From positions 1-64,000 of the forward strand of contig CAJUSP010000014.1 of assembly GCA_910589165.1 (NCBI GenBank): 64,000 nucleotides of DNA, written 5' to 3'. Source of the DNA: an uncultured Adlercreutzia sp. GTDB taxonomy: Bacteria > Actinomycetota > Coriobacteriia > Coriobacteriales > Eggerthellaceae. The translations under genes were made by a program, and so were the position numbers. Below, one piece after another: positions 47,151-55,075 of the stretch. Within the stretch, counting starts at the first letter, position 1, and every line of letters begins with the position of its first letter. The notes under the pieces are model-generated. The model was not told the origin of the DNA, made no database searches, and saw nothing but the letters and a program-made list of their open reading frames with translations.

Positions 47151-47189
47151 CGTTCTTCCGAGTTTTCGACTAAGAAGAAGGGAAGAACG
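47151..47189 (+). promoter_or_regulatory. Ribosome-site-sequestering hairpin of the riboswitch
   Basis: CGTTCTTCC (47151-47159) is fully complementary to GGAAGAACG (47181-47189), which includes the ribosome binding site and the first base of the GTG start. This 9-bp stem could hide the start until the aptamer changes state, meaning control at translation. Confidence 0.7.
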
Positions 47190-48646
47190 TGGAAGAAGCC
47201 TTGCTCGGTATCGTTACCACCATCAACAACTATCTTTCGAACTACATCCTCATCATTTTGCTGCTCGGCATGGGCATCTGGTTCACCATTCGAACCAAGG
47301 CCATCCAGTTCCGCTGCTTCGGCGAGGGCTGGCGCCGCATGTTCGGCAACTTCAGCCTGCGCGGCGGTAACCAGGGCGGCGGCATGACGTCGTTCCAGGC
47401 GCTATCCACGGCCATCGCGGCCCAGGTGGGCACGGGCAACATCGTGGGTGCCTGCGGCGCCATCATCGTGGGCGGCCCGGGCGCCATCTTCTGGATGTGG
47501 ATCATCGCGCTGCTCGGCATGGCCACCAACTACGCCGAGGCGGTTATGGCGCAGAAGACCCGCGTGGTCGATGCTGACGGCACTGTGCACGGCGGCCCGG
47601 TCTACTACATCACCACGGCCTTCAAGGGCGGCCTGGGCAAGTTCCTCGCTGGCTTCTTCGCCGTGGCCATCATTCTGGCGCTCGGCTTCATGGGCTGCAT
47701 GGTGCAGTCGAACTCCATCGCCGAGACCATGAACAACGCCTTCGGCATTCCCACCTGGGTCATCGGCATCGCGGTTGTGGTGTTGGCCGGCATCGTGTTC
47801 ATCGGCGGCGTGTCGCGCCTGGCGGCCGTGACCGAGAAGATCGTGCCCATCATGGCGGTCATCTACATCGTGGGCTCGCTCATCGTGCTCATCATGAACG
47901 CGGCCAACATCCCGGCCACCTTCGCCCTCATCTTCGAGTGCGCCTTCAACCCTGCAGCCACGGTCGGCGGTGCCACCTTCGGCATCATCGCCGCTATCAG
48001 CCAGGGTGCCAAGCGCGGCCTGTTCTCCAACGAGGCCGGCATGGGCTCCACCCCGCACGCCCACGCGCTCGCCGAGGTGAAGACCCCGCATGAGCAGGGC
48101 GTCGTGGCTATGATCGGCGTGTTCATCGACACCATCGTCGTGGTTACCATGACGGCGCTCGTGGTGCTCTCGGTGCTCTACGTGGGCGACGGCGTGCTGG
48201 CCACCGGCGACTACATGACCCTCACTACCGAGACCATCACCAAGACCAACATCGCCCAGATGGCCTTCGGCCAGTTCTTCGGCGAGAACCCGGGCGCGTG
48301 GTTCGTGGCCATCTGCCTGCTGTTCTTCGCCTTCTCCACCATTCTTTCCTGGAACCTGTTCGCGAAGCTGAACGTGGAGTGGCTGTTCGGCAAGAAGGCC
48401 ATTCTGCCCTTCACCATCATCGCGCTCGTGTTCATTTTCCTGGGCTCCATCCTCTCCAACGACCTCGTCTGGGAGATGGCCGACATGTTCAACCAGCTGA
48501 TGGTCATCCCCAACGCCATCGCGCTGTTCGCGCTGTCGGGCGCCATTATCTCCATTGCGAATGCGGCCCACGACAAGCACGCCACCGACATCCCCGAGGA
48601 GAACCTCGAGGATCGCGAGCGCGCCATCGAGAACGCCGGCAAGTAG
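47189..48646 (+). CDS. Alanine/glycine:cation symporter (AGCS family)
   Basis: 485 aa, ten to twelve membrane segments. Residues 50-110 (RRMFGNFSLRGGNQGGGMTS, AIAAQVGTGNIVGACGA) hold the AGCS signature, and GLFSNEAGMGSTPHAHA is the second signature. It moves glycine or alanine with sodium. The glycine riboswitch in front indicates that glycine is its relevant substrate, but whether the switch turns it on or off cannot be read. GTG start at 47189 with GGGAAG at 6 bp. Its own terminator follows. Confidence 0.93.
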   Translation: MEEALLGIVTTINNYLSNYILIILLLGMGIWFTIRTKAIQFRCFGEGWRRMFGNFSLRGGNQGGGMTSFQALSTAIAAQVGTGNIVGACGAIIVGGPGAIFWMWIIALLGMATNYAEAVMAQKTRVVDADGTVHGGPVYYITTAFKGGLGKFLAGFFAVAIILALGFMGCMVQSNSIAETMNNAFGIPTWVIGIAVVVLAGIVFIGGVSRLAAVTEKIVPIMAVIYIVGSLIVLIMNAANIPATFALIFECAFNPAATVGGATFGIIAAISQGAKRGLFSNEAGMGSTPHAHALAEVKTPHEQGVVAMIGVFIDTIVVVTMTALVVLSVLYVGDGVLATGDYMTLTTETITKTNIAQMAFGQFFGENPGAWFVAICLLFFAFSTILSWNLFAKLNVEWLFGKKAILPFTIIALVFIFLGSILSNDLVWEMADMFNQLMVIPNAIALFALSGAIISIANAAHDKHATDIPEENLEDRERAIENAGK

Positions 48647-48670
48647 GCGCTCTCTTCCGCGTCGCATCTT

Positions 48671-48698
48671 GGGCGTCCTCAGCGAGGGCGCCCTTTTT
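48671..48698 (+). terminator. Intrinsic terminator of the AGCS gene
   Basis: GGGCGTCCTC, loop AGC, GAGGGCGCCC, then TTTTT; ten pairs with one G-U. Confidence 0.9.
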
Positions 48699-48761
48699 CT
48701 TCCGGCCGCCGGTTGAGCGTGTCGCCTTGGCATCGCGGGCGGCTCTGGAGCGCCGCTTGTT

Positions 48762-48790
48762 TTGCCGCAGGGCTCAAGGAAGGCTATACT
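48762..48790 (+). promoter_or_regulatory. Promoter of the NhaC-family gene
   Basis: TTGCCG (48762-48767), 17 bp, TATACT (48785-48790), 52 bp before the start codon. Confidence 0.65.
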
Positions 48791-48842
48791 GAAGCTTCGT
48801 GCATTCCGGCCCCGGGGCCGACGGATAAGGAGATAGTGGATC

Positions 48843-50204
48843 ATGACGGAGAAAAAAGGGAACGTGGCGGCGCTTCTGCCTATCGGGGTGTTCCTCGTGC
48901 TGTATCTGGGGCTCGGCATCATGTTCGAGTACGGCATGGGCATTTCCATGGGCTTCTATAACATTCCCATCGTGGTGATCTTCCTCATCGCGCTTCTGGT
49001 GGCGTGCTTCCAGAACCGGAAGCTCTCCTTCGACGACAAACTCGTTATCATGGGCCGCGGCATCGGCGACAAGACTATCGTCACGATGATTCTCATCTTC
49101 ATGGCGGCCGGCGTGTTCGTGGGCACTGTCGGGCGCGACTCGGCCGAGTCGGTGGCTTACCTGATGCTGTCGGTCATTCCGGCGGAGTATTCCGTGGCGG
49201 TGCTCTTCGTGGTGAGCTGCTTCGTGTCGGTGTCCATGGGCACGTCGGTGGGCACCATCACGCTTATTACCCCCATCGCCGTGGCGGTGTCGGCGGCCTC
49301 CGGCTTCAGCCTGCCGTTGTGCGTGGGCTCGGTCATGGGTGGTGCCATGTTCGGTGACAATCTCTCGTTCATCTCCGATACCACCATCGCCGCCTGCCAG
49401 GGCCAGGGTTGCCAGATGAAGGACAAGTTCCGCGAGAACTTCAAGATCGCGCTGCCGGCGGCGCTCGTGACCCTCGTCATCATTTTGGTGCTGTCCTTCG
49501 GTACGAACATCTCCGGCACGGTGCAGAACGACTACAACCTCATCGAGCTCGTGCCCTACCTGATCGTGCTCGTGGGCGGCATCGTGGGCATCAACGTGTT
49601 CATCGTGCTGCTGCTGGGCATTGTGGCCGGCTCCATCATCGTGGTGGCCACGGGCGCGGTGCCGGCGACCGACCTGCTCGGCAACATGGGCACGGGCGCG
49701 GCCGGCATGTTCGAGACCACCATGGTGGCGGTGCTCGTAAGCGCCATCTGCGCGCTCATCCGCGAGAACGGCGGCTTCGTGGCCCTGCTCAACGGCATCA
49801 AGCGCCTGTTCCGCAGCCGCAAGGGCGGCCAGCTCGGCATGGGCCTGCTCGTGGGCGCCATGGACATTGCCACGGCCAACAATACGGTGGCCATCGTCAT
49901 GGCGAACCCCATCGCCCACGAGATGGCCGAGACCTACGACATCTCGCGTCGCAAGACGGCCTCCATTCTGGATACGTTCTCCTGCGTGTTCCAGGGCGTC
50001 ATTCCCTACGGTGCCCAGATGCTCGTGGCTATTTCGGCCTGCACCGAGCTCGGGTTCACCATCACGGCCTTCCAGATCATGCCGTTTCTGTTCTACCCGT
50101 TCTTCCTGCTGTTGAGCTCGCTCGTGTTCATTTTCATCATCCCCGACAACCGCGGCTACGTGCCCGACCATGCGGCCCCTGCAGAGGAAGGCGAAGAGCG
50201 CTAG
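48843..50204 (+). CDS. NhaC-family Na+/H+ antiporter
   Basis: 453 aa, ten to twelve membrane segments. The internal VSMGTSVGTITLITPIAVAV and GGAMFGDNLSFISDTTIAAC match the NhaC family (including malate/lactate antiporter-type relatives), in which Asp residues in the second block bind sodium or a proton. Direct sodium/proton exchange, or exchange of an organic acid, is possible. ATG at 48843 with AAGGAGA at 8 bp, and a good promoter. It may restore the sodium gradient used by the AGCS symporter upstream, which is inference from position. Confidence 0.85.
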   Translation: MTEKKGNVAALLPIGVFLVLYLGLGIMFEYGMGISMGFYNIPIVVIFLIALLVACFQNRKLSFDDKLVIMGRGIGDKTIVTMILIFMAAGVFVGTVGRDSAESVAYLMLSVIPAEYSVAVLFVVSCFVSVSMGTSVGTITLITPIAVAVSAASGFSLPLCVGSVMGGAMFGDNLSFISDTTIAACQGQGCQMKDKFRENFKIALPAALVTLVIILVLSFGTNISGTVQNDYNLIELVPYLIVLVGGIVGINVFIVLLLGIVAGSIIVVATGAVPATDLLGNMGTGAAGMFETTMVAVLVSAICALIRENGGFVALLNGIKRLFRSRKGGQLGMGLLVGAMDIATANNTVAIVMANPIAHEMAETYDISRRKTASILDTFSCVFQGVIPYGAQMLVAISACTELGFTITAFQIMPFLFYPFFLLLSSLVFIFIIPDNRGYVPDHAAPAEEGEER

Positions 50205-50246
50205 GAATTCGTTCCGGCCCTGCTCCGTTCGGGGCGAGGGCGGCGC

Positions 50247-50993
50247 TTACCACTCCTCCAACTCGTAGCAGCGTTTGAGGGCGACGCCTTGCGAGGTTAC
50301 CTCGAAGTCGGCCTGCCAGAGCTCTACGCCAGCGGCGCGGCAGGCGTCTACCGTGGCGAGCACCTCCTCGTAGGTGGTGCCGTGATAGAAGCGGAAGCCG
50401 AAGTTGTCGTAGTACAGGCAGTAGAGGATGGCCGCCCGCTCGTGGGTTTCCAGCGAGGCGGCCAGCTCGCGCAGGTGGCGCAGGGCGCGCTCGGTGGAGT
50501 TGAAGGGCACTTCGGGCAACCGCGGCACGTAGGCGGGGATGGCGGTCTGCATCTGCACGAGGGGCGTCTTCACTTCCAGGTACAAATCGTCATTCACGAG
50601 GAAATCGAGGCGGGAGTTGCCGAGGGGCACCTCTCGGCGCACCGTGGCAACCGGCCCGGTAATGGCCTCGAAGGCCCCCTCGCGCAGGAAATGCTCCACG
50701 TAGCGGTTCGAGGCGTTCTGGTTGATGCCGATCCAGGCCTTCGGGCGGTCGTCGGGGCGCGCGAGCGAATAGGCCTCCACGGTCAGCGGCATCTTGCGCT
50801 TCGGGTTGTGGGAGTCCGATACCAGGCAGGGGCGCCCTGTCAGGTCGAGGCCGCCGATGCGCGAGACGGCGGGGCAGTGGCAGCGCACCGGCTCGCCGTC
50901 GCCGAAGTCGACATCCATGATGAAGCGGTTCGGCCGCGCCAGGATGACTCCCTCGCGCAGCGGCTCGGGGAAGGGGAGGAAGAGCTCGCTCAT
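50247..50993 (-). CDS. sfsA: SfsA (sugar fermentation stimulation) family protein
   Basis: 248 aa, the usual length. It contains RPNRFIMDVDFGDGEPVRCH, then SDSHNPKRKMPLTVE, and DDLYLEVKTPLVQM. The E-x-K in the last segment, with the earlier acidic residue in SRLDFLV, fits the PD-(D/E)xK nuclease-like fold proposed for the family. First described as affecting maltose genes in E. coli; it is not clear what it does. Its ATG overlaps the stop of the C26 peptidase gene (ATGA), so the two are coupled. Convergent with NhaC. Confidence 0.9.
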   Translation of the reverse strand: MSELFLPFPEPLREGVILARPNRFIMDVDFGDGEPVRCHCPAVSRIGGLDLTGRPCLVSDSHNPKRKMPLTVEAYSLARPDDRPKAWIGINQNASNRYVEHFLREGAFEAITGPVATVRREVPLGNSRLDFLVNDDLYLEVKTPLVQMQTAIPAYVPRLPEVPFNSTERALRHLRELAASLETHERAAILYCLYYDNFGFRFYHGTTYEEVLATVDACRAAGVELWQADFEVTSQGVALKRCYELEEW

Positions 50994-51934
50994 GACGCCT
51001 GCGCCGAGCGGACGGCGGAGGCCAGGGCGCTGAAAATGCCGCGGTGGCGATCGAGGTACTCGGGGTGCCACTGGACGCCCAGGTAGAAGGATTTGCGGGG
51101 GTCTTCCACGGCCTCGATCACGCGGTCGGTGGCACGGGCGCTCACGATAAGGGGTGCGGCAATATGGTCGATGCCCTGGTGGTGCATGGAATTGATGGCA
51201 AGCGGCTCCTCGGCGCCCAGCGCGTAGGCGAGCAGGCTCCCCTGGGCCACAATCACCTCGTCGGTGGGGTTGTCGTAGGGCGGTTCCTGGCGATGCCCGC
51301 GCTCGGTGATGCCGCAGTTGTACAGGTCGCGGTAGAGGCTGCCGCCAAGGGCCACGTTCATCACCTGCATGCCGCGGCAGATGCCGAGCGTGGGCAGGTC
51401 GCGCTCCCAGGCCAAACGGGCCAGCTCCAGCTCGAAGCCGTCGCGTTCCACGTTCACGGCCAGCAGGCCGTCGAGACAGGGAATGCGCGGGCCGTCGGTG
51501 GTGGTCATCACGTGGCGACCGTCCAGCTCGCGCACCTCGTCCACATCGGGCAGTGCCCCCATGGCCACGTCGAAGGCGGCATCGGGCACGTAGTGGCCGC
51601 AGAACGGCACCTCGGCTCCGGTGGACCGGCAGCGCGACGACGAGGAGGACCCGCAGCCCAGATGGGCCACGTCCTCCATGGCCATGCCGTCGCGGTTGGT
51701 ATCGGGCGCCGGCACGTAGTAGCGCGGGTGAATGTCGCCGCCGCCGGTGATGACCAGGCCGTCCACAAGCCCGATGACCTCCTGGGCGAGCTTGCGGTTC
51801 GCTTCGGCGCCCCCGCGCACCGGCGTGAGCAGCAGCGGCACGGCGCCCGTGGCCGCCACGCGGTTGATGTATTCCACATTCACGCGCTGGTAGCCGTCGG
51901 CCTCGTTGAGCGTGGTGGTGATGCCGATAATCAC
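50990..51934 (-). CDS. Class I glutamine amidotransferase-like hydrolase (peptidase C26)
   Basis: 314 aa. Nucleophile Cys in LPTLGICRGMQVMN, and the His-x-Glu of the triad in GVQWHPEY near the end. The best match is the PuuD-type gamma-glutamyl hydrolase family. It should cut gamma-glutamyl amide bonds, for example gamma-glutamyl-GABA, in the cytoplasm. A Ser/Cys-rich insert (HLGCGSSSSSRCRSTG) near residues 90-106 is unusual for the family and may be a surface loop. The ATG at 51934 lies at the start of the frame. The sfsA start overlaps its stop. Confidence 0.88.
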   Translation of the reverse strand: MIIGITTTLNEADGYQRVNVEYINRVAATGAVPLLLTPVRGGAEANRKLAQEVIGLVDGLVITGGGDIHPRYYVPAPDTNRDGMAMEDVAHLGCGSSSSSRCRSTGAEVPFCGHYVPDAAFDVAMGALPDVDEVRELDGRHVMTTTDGPRIPCLDGLLAVNVERDGFELELARLAWERDLPTLGICRGMQVMNVALGGSLYRDLYNCGITERGHRQEPPYDNPTDEVIVAQGSLLAYALGAEEPLAINSMHHQGIDHIAAPLIVSARATDRVIEAVEDPRKSFYLGVQWHPEYLDRHRGIFSALASAVRSAQAS

Positions 51935-52066
51935 AGATTGTGCCTCCTCGTGCAGTTCGAAGTCAAAAACATACCACCGAATGAGGGGCCTTGCGTTAAC
52001 AACTCGAGAAAACGTGCCAGAATGGAGCCTGGACGATTACAGGTGCAAGGGCGAAAGGAGGCTGCC

Positions 52067-52513
52067 GTGCGGGCAGTGGTGCAGTGCGTGAGCGAGGCGC
52101 GCGTGACGGTGGAGGGCCGCGAAGTCGGCGCTATCGGGAAAGGCTTCGCCATTCTGCTGGGCGTGGGCCATGGCGACACCGAGGCCGAGGCCGAGCGCCT
52201 GTGGCGCAAGATCGCGAAGCTGCGCGTGTTCGACGATGCCGAGGGCAAGACGAACCTGAGCTTGGCTGACGTGGGCGGGGAAGTGCTCGTGGTGAGCCAG
52301 TTCACGCTGTATGCCAACTGCAAGAAGGGCAACCGCCCCTCGTTCACCGAGGCGGGCGACCCGGCTATTGCGAATCGCCTGTACGAGTATTTCGCCGACC
52401 TGGCCCGTGCCGACGGCTTTAAGGTGGCAACAGGCGAGTTCGGCGCCATGATGGACGTGGCCCTGGTGAACCACGGCCCCTTCACGCTGTGGCTGGACAC
52501 CGACGCGCTGTAG
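52067..52513 (+). CDS. dtd: D-aminoacyl-tRNA deacylase
   Basis: 148 aa, full length. The family motifs SQFTLYANCKKGNRPSF and NHGPFTLWLDT (Gly-cisPro replaced in the usual way) are present. It removes D-amino acids, and glycine from tRNA-Ala, to keep translation accurate. GTG at 52067 with AAAGGAGG at 5 bp. The longer frame to 51044 runs through the antisense of the C26 gene and is spurious. The region behind it has no terminator that I can see. Confidence 0.93.
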   Translation: MRAVVQCVSEARVTVEGREVGAIGKGFAILLGVGHGDTEAEAERLWRKIAKLRVFDDAEGKTNLSLADVGGEVLVVSQFTLYANCKKGNRPSFTEAGDPAIANRLYEYFADLARADGFKVATGEFGAMMDVALVNHGPFTLWLDTDAL

Positions 52514-52690
52514 GCGCGCAAGTCGCACGGTAGCTGCAGAAGCGGCACCCGTTGTTTCTGCGGGAGGGGCATGCGTGAGGTGTCGCGGTCTGGTAACAGT
52601 TGTGCGCAGCGCGTAGGTTTCTCGGAGTGCGTTCGGCGGCCTTGTCCCTATTATTCTCCTGTAAGTATTTCCAACGAAAGGACGGATGTA

Positions 52691-53248
52691 ATGGCTAAGA
52701 CAGCAGCGATTATGCTTGGCGATGGGTTCGAGCCGGTTGAGGCAGTGGCGCCGCTCGACGCCCTGCGTCGCGGCGGTGTGCAGGTGACGACCGTGTCGAT
52801 TATGGGCCGCAAGGACGTGACTGCCGCCCAGGATGTGCCGGTTATCGCCGATGCGCTCGTGGAAGACGCCGACCTCGACGGCTTCGACGTCGTCATCGTG
52901 CCCGGCGGCTCGGTCGGTGTGGAGAACCTCGGGAAGTGCGCGAAGCTCGGCGAGGCGCTCAAGCGGCGCATGGCGGCGGGCAAGATGGTGGCCTCCATCT
53001 GCGCCGGCCCCACGGTGCTGGCCGAACTCGGGCTGCTCGAGGGACGCCGTGCCACCTGCTACCCCGGCTGCGAGACGGTCTTCCCGGGCGGCGTGTATAT
53101 GAAGGACAAGGTGGTCGTCGACGATAACCTCATTACCTCCGAGGGCCCCGGCACTGCGCTCGACTTCGGCATCGCCGTGCTGCGCGCCGTGGCCGGCGAC
53201 GCAGCGGCCGACCAGGTAGCCGCCGGCATGCTCCTCGGCGAGCAGTAA
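52691..53248 (+). CDS. DJ-1/PfpI-family protein
   Basis: 185 aa. LGDGFEPVEAVAPLDALRR and VIVPGGSVGVENL are the typical nucleotide-like turns, with the nucleophile Cys in MVASICAGPTVLAELGLL and the Glu of the DGFEPVE strand to support it. Such proteins act as glyoxalase III, deglycase, or chaperone; which applies is not known. ATG at 52691 with AAGGA upstream. It ends directly before the convergent LuxR gene's stop. Confidence 0.92.
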   Translation: MAKTAAIMLGDGFEPVEAVAPLDALRRGGVQVTTVSIMGRKDVTAAQDVPVIADALVEDADLDGFDVVIVPGGSVGVENLGKCAKLGEALKRRMAAGKMVASICAGPTVLAELGLLEGRRATCYPGCETVFPGGVYMKDKVVVDDNLITSEGPGTALDFGIAVLRAVAGDAAADQVAAGMLLGEQ

Positions 53249-53249
53249 G

Positions 53250-54725
53250 CTAGTTCTCGTCAATCAGGTCGAGAAGCTCCTCGCGCGACGAGACGTCTAA
53301 TTTGCCGTAGATGTGACGCACGTGGGTGCGCACGGTGTTCTCGGACACGAAGAGCTTCTTGGCGATATAGGTGTGGTTGTAGCCACGGCCCAGGTAGAAG
53401 AGCACTTCTTTTTCCCGCGGCGAGATGCCGAATTGGGCAGTGAGCTCTTCGCAGCGGCGGTGCAGGAAGGCATCGGGGCGCAACTCGTCGGCAACGCGGC
53501 CGTGGCGCTCGGTTTGGGTGTCTTGTGCCAGGGATAGCGAGAGCATGACCAGGTACATCGTAAGAAGAACCAGGCAAAGGTCGCGACCGCCCGTGCCGAC
53601 CATGGCGATGAGCAGGAGGCCGCCCAGATAGGTGGCGGCCAGCAGGGCGGCGCTCGCCGTCCAGACGAGTGCGCCGGCGCCGCGGAACTGCCGTGCCGCA
53701 ATAACCAGCGCGTTCCAGATAAGGATGAGTACCATGGAGAAGCCGGCCTGGGGAACAATTTCGCCTACGTCGACCATGAGGCCCTCGCTGGGCCCGACCA
53801 TGGGGTAGAGGAGGAGCACTGCCATGGCGACAGGTAGCCCGATGCGCTGCAGGCGACGCACCTCCAGGATGCCCACACTGCGGCTAACGGCCGCCAAAAC
53901 GATGATGGCCGCTACTAGGGGGCCGATTCCGATACTGAGAGCACGAAGGGACAGCCCGGTAAGGGCGCTGGTCTGAGACATGGAGGGATTCCAGACAAGG
54001 CCCTGAATGAAGCCGGCGAGCATGGCGGCGACAAGCGGCATCCAAAGGAGAAGCGCCAGCTGCTTGAGTTGATCGCGTCGGCTCGTTTCCCCTTCCGCCT
54101 CCGGAACGGCGGTGCCGATGTCCTTGCCTGAGACGGCGCCCTTGCGGGCGAGGCGTAGTGCGCTTGCCAGGGCTGCAACAGACAACAGCAGGAGCATGAG
54201 GGTGAATCCCGTTGATGCCACGGGATGGTGGAGAGCGGTTTGGGCGAAGCGCAGGCATCCGGCGAGGGCAACCGATAGGGCCGTGCAGCGAAGAGCCACG
54301 GCGACGTCGAGCAGGGCGAACAGGCCGAGCCATTGCGCGCCGACGATAAGCACCCCGGCGGCGAAAGCGATGCCTCCCAGGGAAAGCAGGGCCGCGTGGA
54401 CGGGAATGCCCGTATTCCAAGCTCCGAGAACAAGGGCGCCGCACACAAGGGCGGCCGTGCCTGCGAGTGCGGCAGCAAGCGGGAAGCGGGCAATAACGCT
54501 GTCGCGGGAGCCGCTTCCCGTCAGCTGAACGAGAAACCACGCGAGACCGATGACGACGATCGCCACGCAAAGGCTCTCGTTGAAGAGCAGGCAGCCGTCG
54601 GCGCGATCGGTTCCCCATGCGGCGTTGGGAAAGTCCATAACGCCTCGGATACCGCCCATCAAAAAGCCGGCGCCGACTACGGCAGAGGCTCTGCGGCCCC
54701 GAAGGTCCGTTTGCATGTGATCCAT
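53250..54725 (-). CDS. Membrane-spanning LuxR-type regulator
   Basis: 491 aa: ten to twelve membrane helices and a LuxR DNA-binding end (ISPREKEVLFYLGRGYNHTY, then FVSENTVRTHVRHIYGKLDV). ATG at 54725 with GGGAGGG at 7 bp. Divergent from the reductase at 55076 with 350 bp between. The stop is one base from the DJ-1 gene's stop on the other strand. Confidence 0.9.
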   Translation of the reverse strand: MDHMQTDLRGRRASAVVGAGFLMGGIRGVMDFPNAAWGTDRADGCLLFNESLCVAIVVIGLAWFLVQLTGSGSRDSVIARFPLAAALAGTAALVCGALVLGAWNTGIPVHAALLSLGGIAFAAGVLIVGAQWLGLFALLDVAVALRCTALSVALAGCLRFAQTALHHPVASTGFTLMLLLLSVAALASALRLARKGAVSGKDIGTAVPEAEGETSRRDQLKQLALLLWMPLVAAMLAGFIQGLVWNPSMSQTSALTGLSLRALSIGIGPLVAAIIVLAAVSRSVGILEVRRLQRIGLPVAMAVLLLYPMVGPSEGLMVDVGEIVPQAGFSMVLILIWNALVIAARQFRGAGALVWTASAALLAATYLGGLLLIAMVGTGGRDLCLVLLTMYLVMLSLSLAQDTQTERHGRVADELRPDAFLHRRCEELTAQFGISPREKEVLFYLGRGYNHTYIAKKLFVSENTVRTHVRHIYGKLDVSSREELLDLIDEN

Positions 54726-55075
54726 CGTATTCCCTCCCAAGAATCGAGGGTTCCATCATAACGCATAACACGGCTTTCGCGATGGGCTGCTGTCAAGGGC
54801 CTTGCAGATTTGACCAGGCTAAACGTTCTTTTCACTCATTTCAGTGATGCGCTTTTGTGCCGTGATGACCGCAAATCACCTCCTTCCGCGATAAGGCACC
54901 AGGACGGTTCACCAGCTTCAGCGATGGCGGCAGGTTCCAACGGGGCGTAAGGTGCGAGCCACGCCGCTTGGGCGGCATGATTATTCGACGGCGTCCGCCT
55001 GCCTCGCGAGGCAAACCCCCTCCCAATGCCTTGCGGGGCAGGGCGGGCGCCGACCCACCAAGGGAAGGAAGGGAA
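54726..55075. promoter_or_regulatory. Divergent control region of the LuxR and reductase genes
   Basis: 350 bp without a gene. TTGACA on the minus strand (54791-54796) is a possible -35 box for the LuxR gene, but the spacing to TTATGC is 22 bp. No clear plus-strand promoter was found. The stretch is longer than in the other LuxR-reductase pairs (163-256 bp), so an unrecognised leader or binding site is possible. Confidence 0.4.

Noticed and set aside
48774..50171. 465-aa minus-strand frame opposite NhaC
   Set aside because: Antisense shadow of a hydrophobic gene; it is His/Glu/Arg-rich throughout.
51044..52066. Extension of the D-aminoacyl-tRNA deacylase frame upstream to 51044
   Set aside because: The extra 340 residues are antisense to the C26 peptidase gene; a GTG with a good ribosome site stands at 52067.
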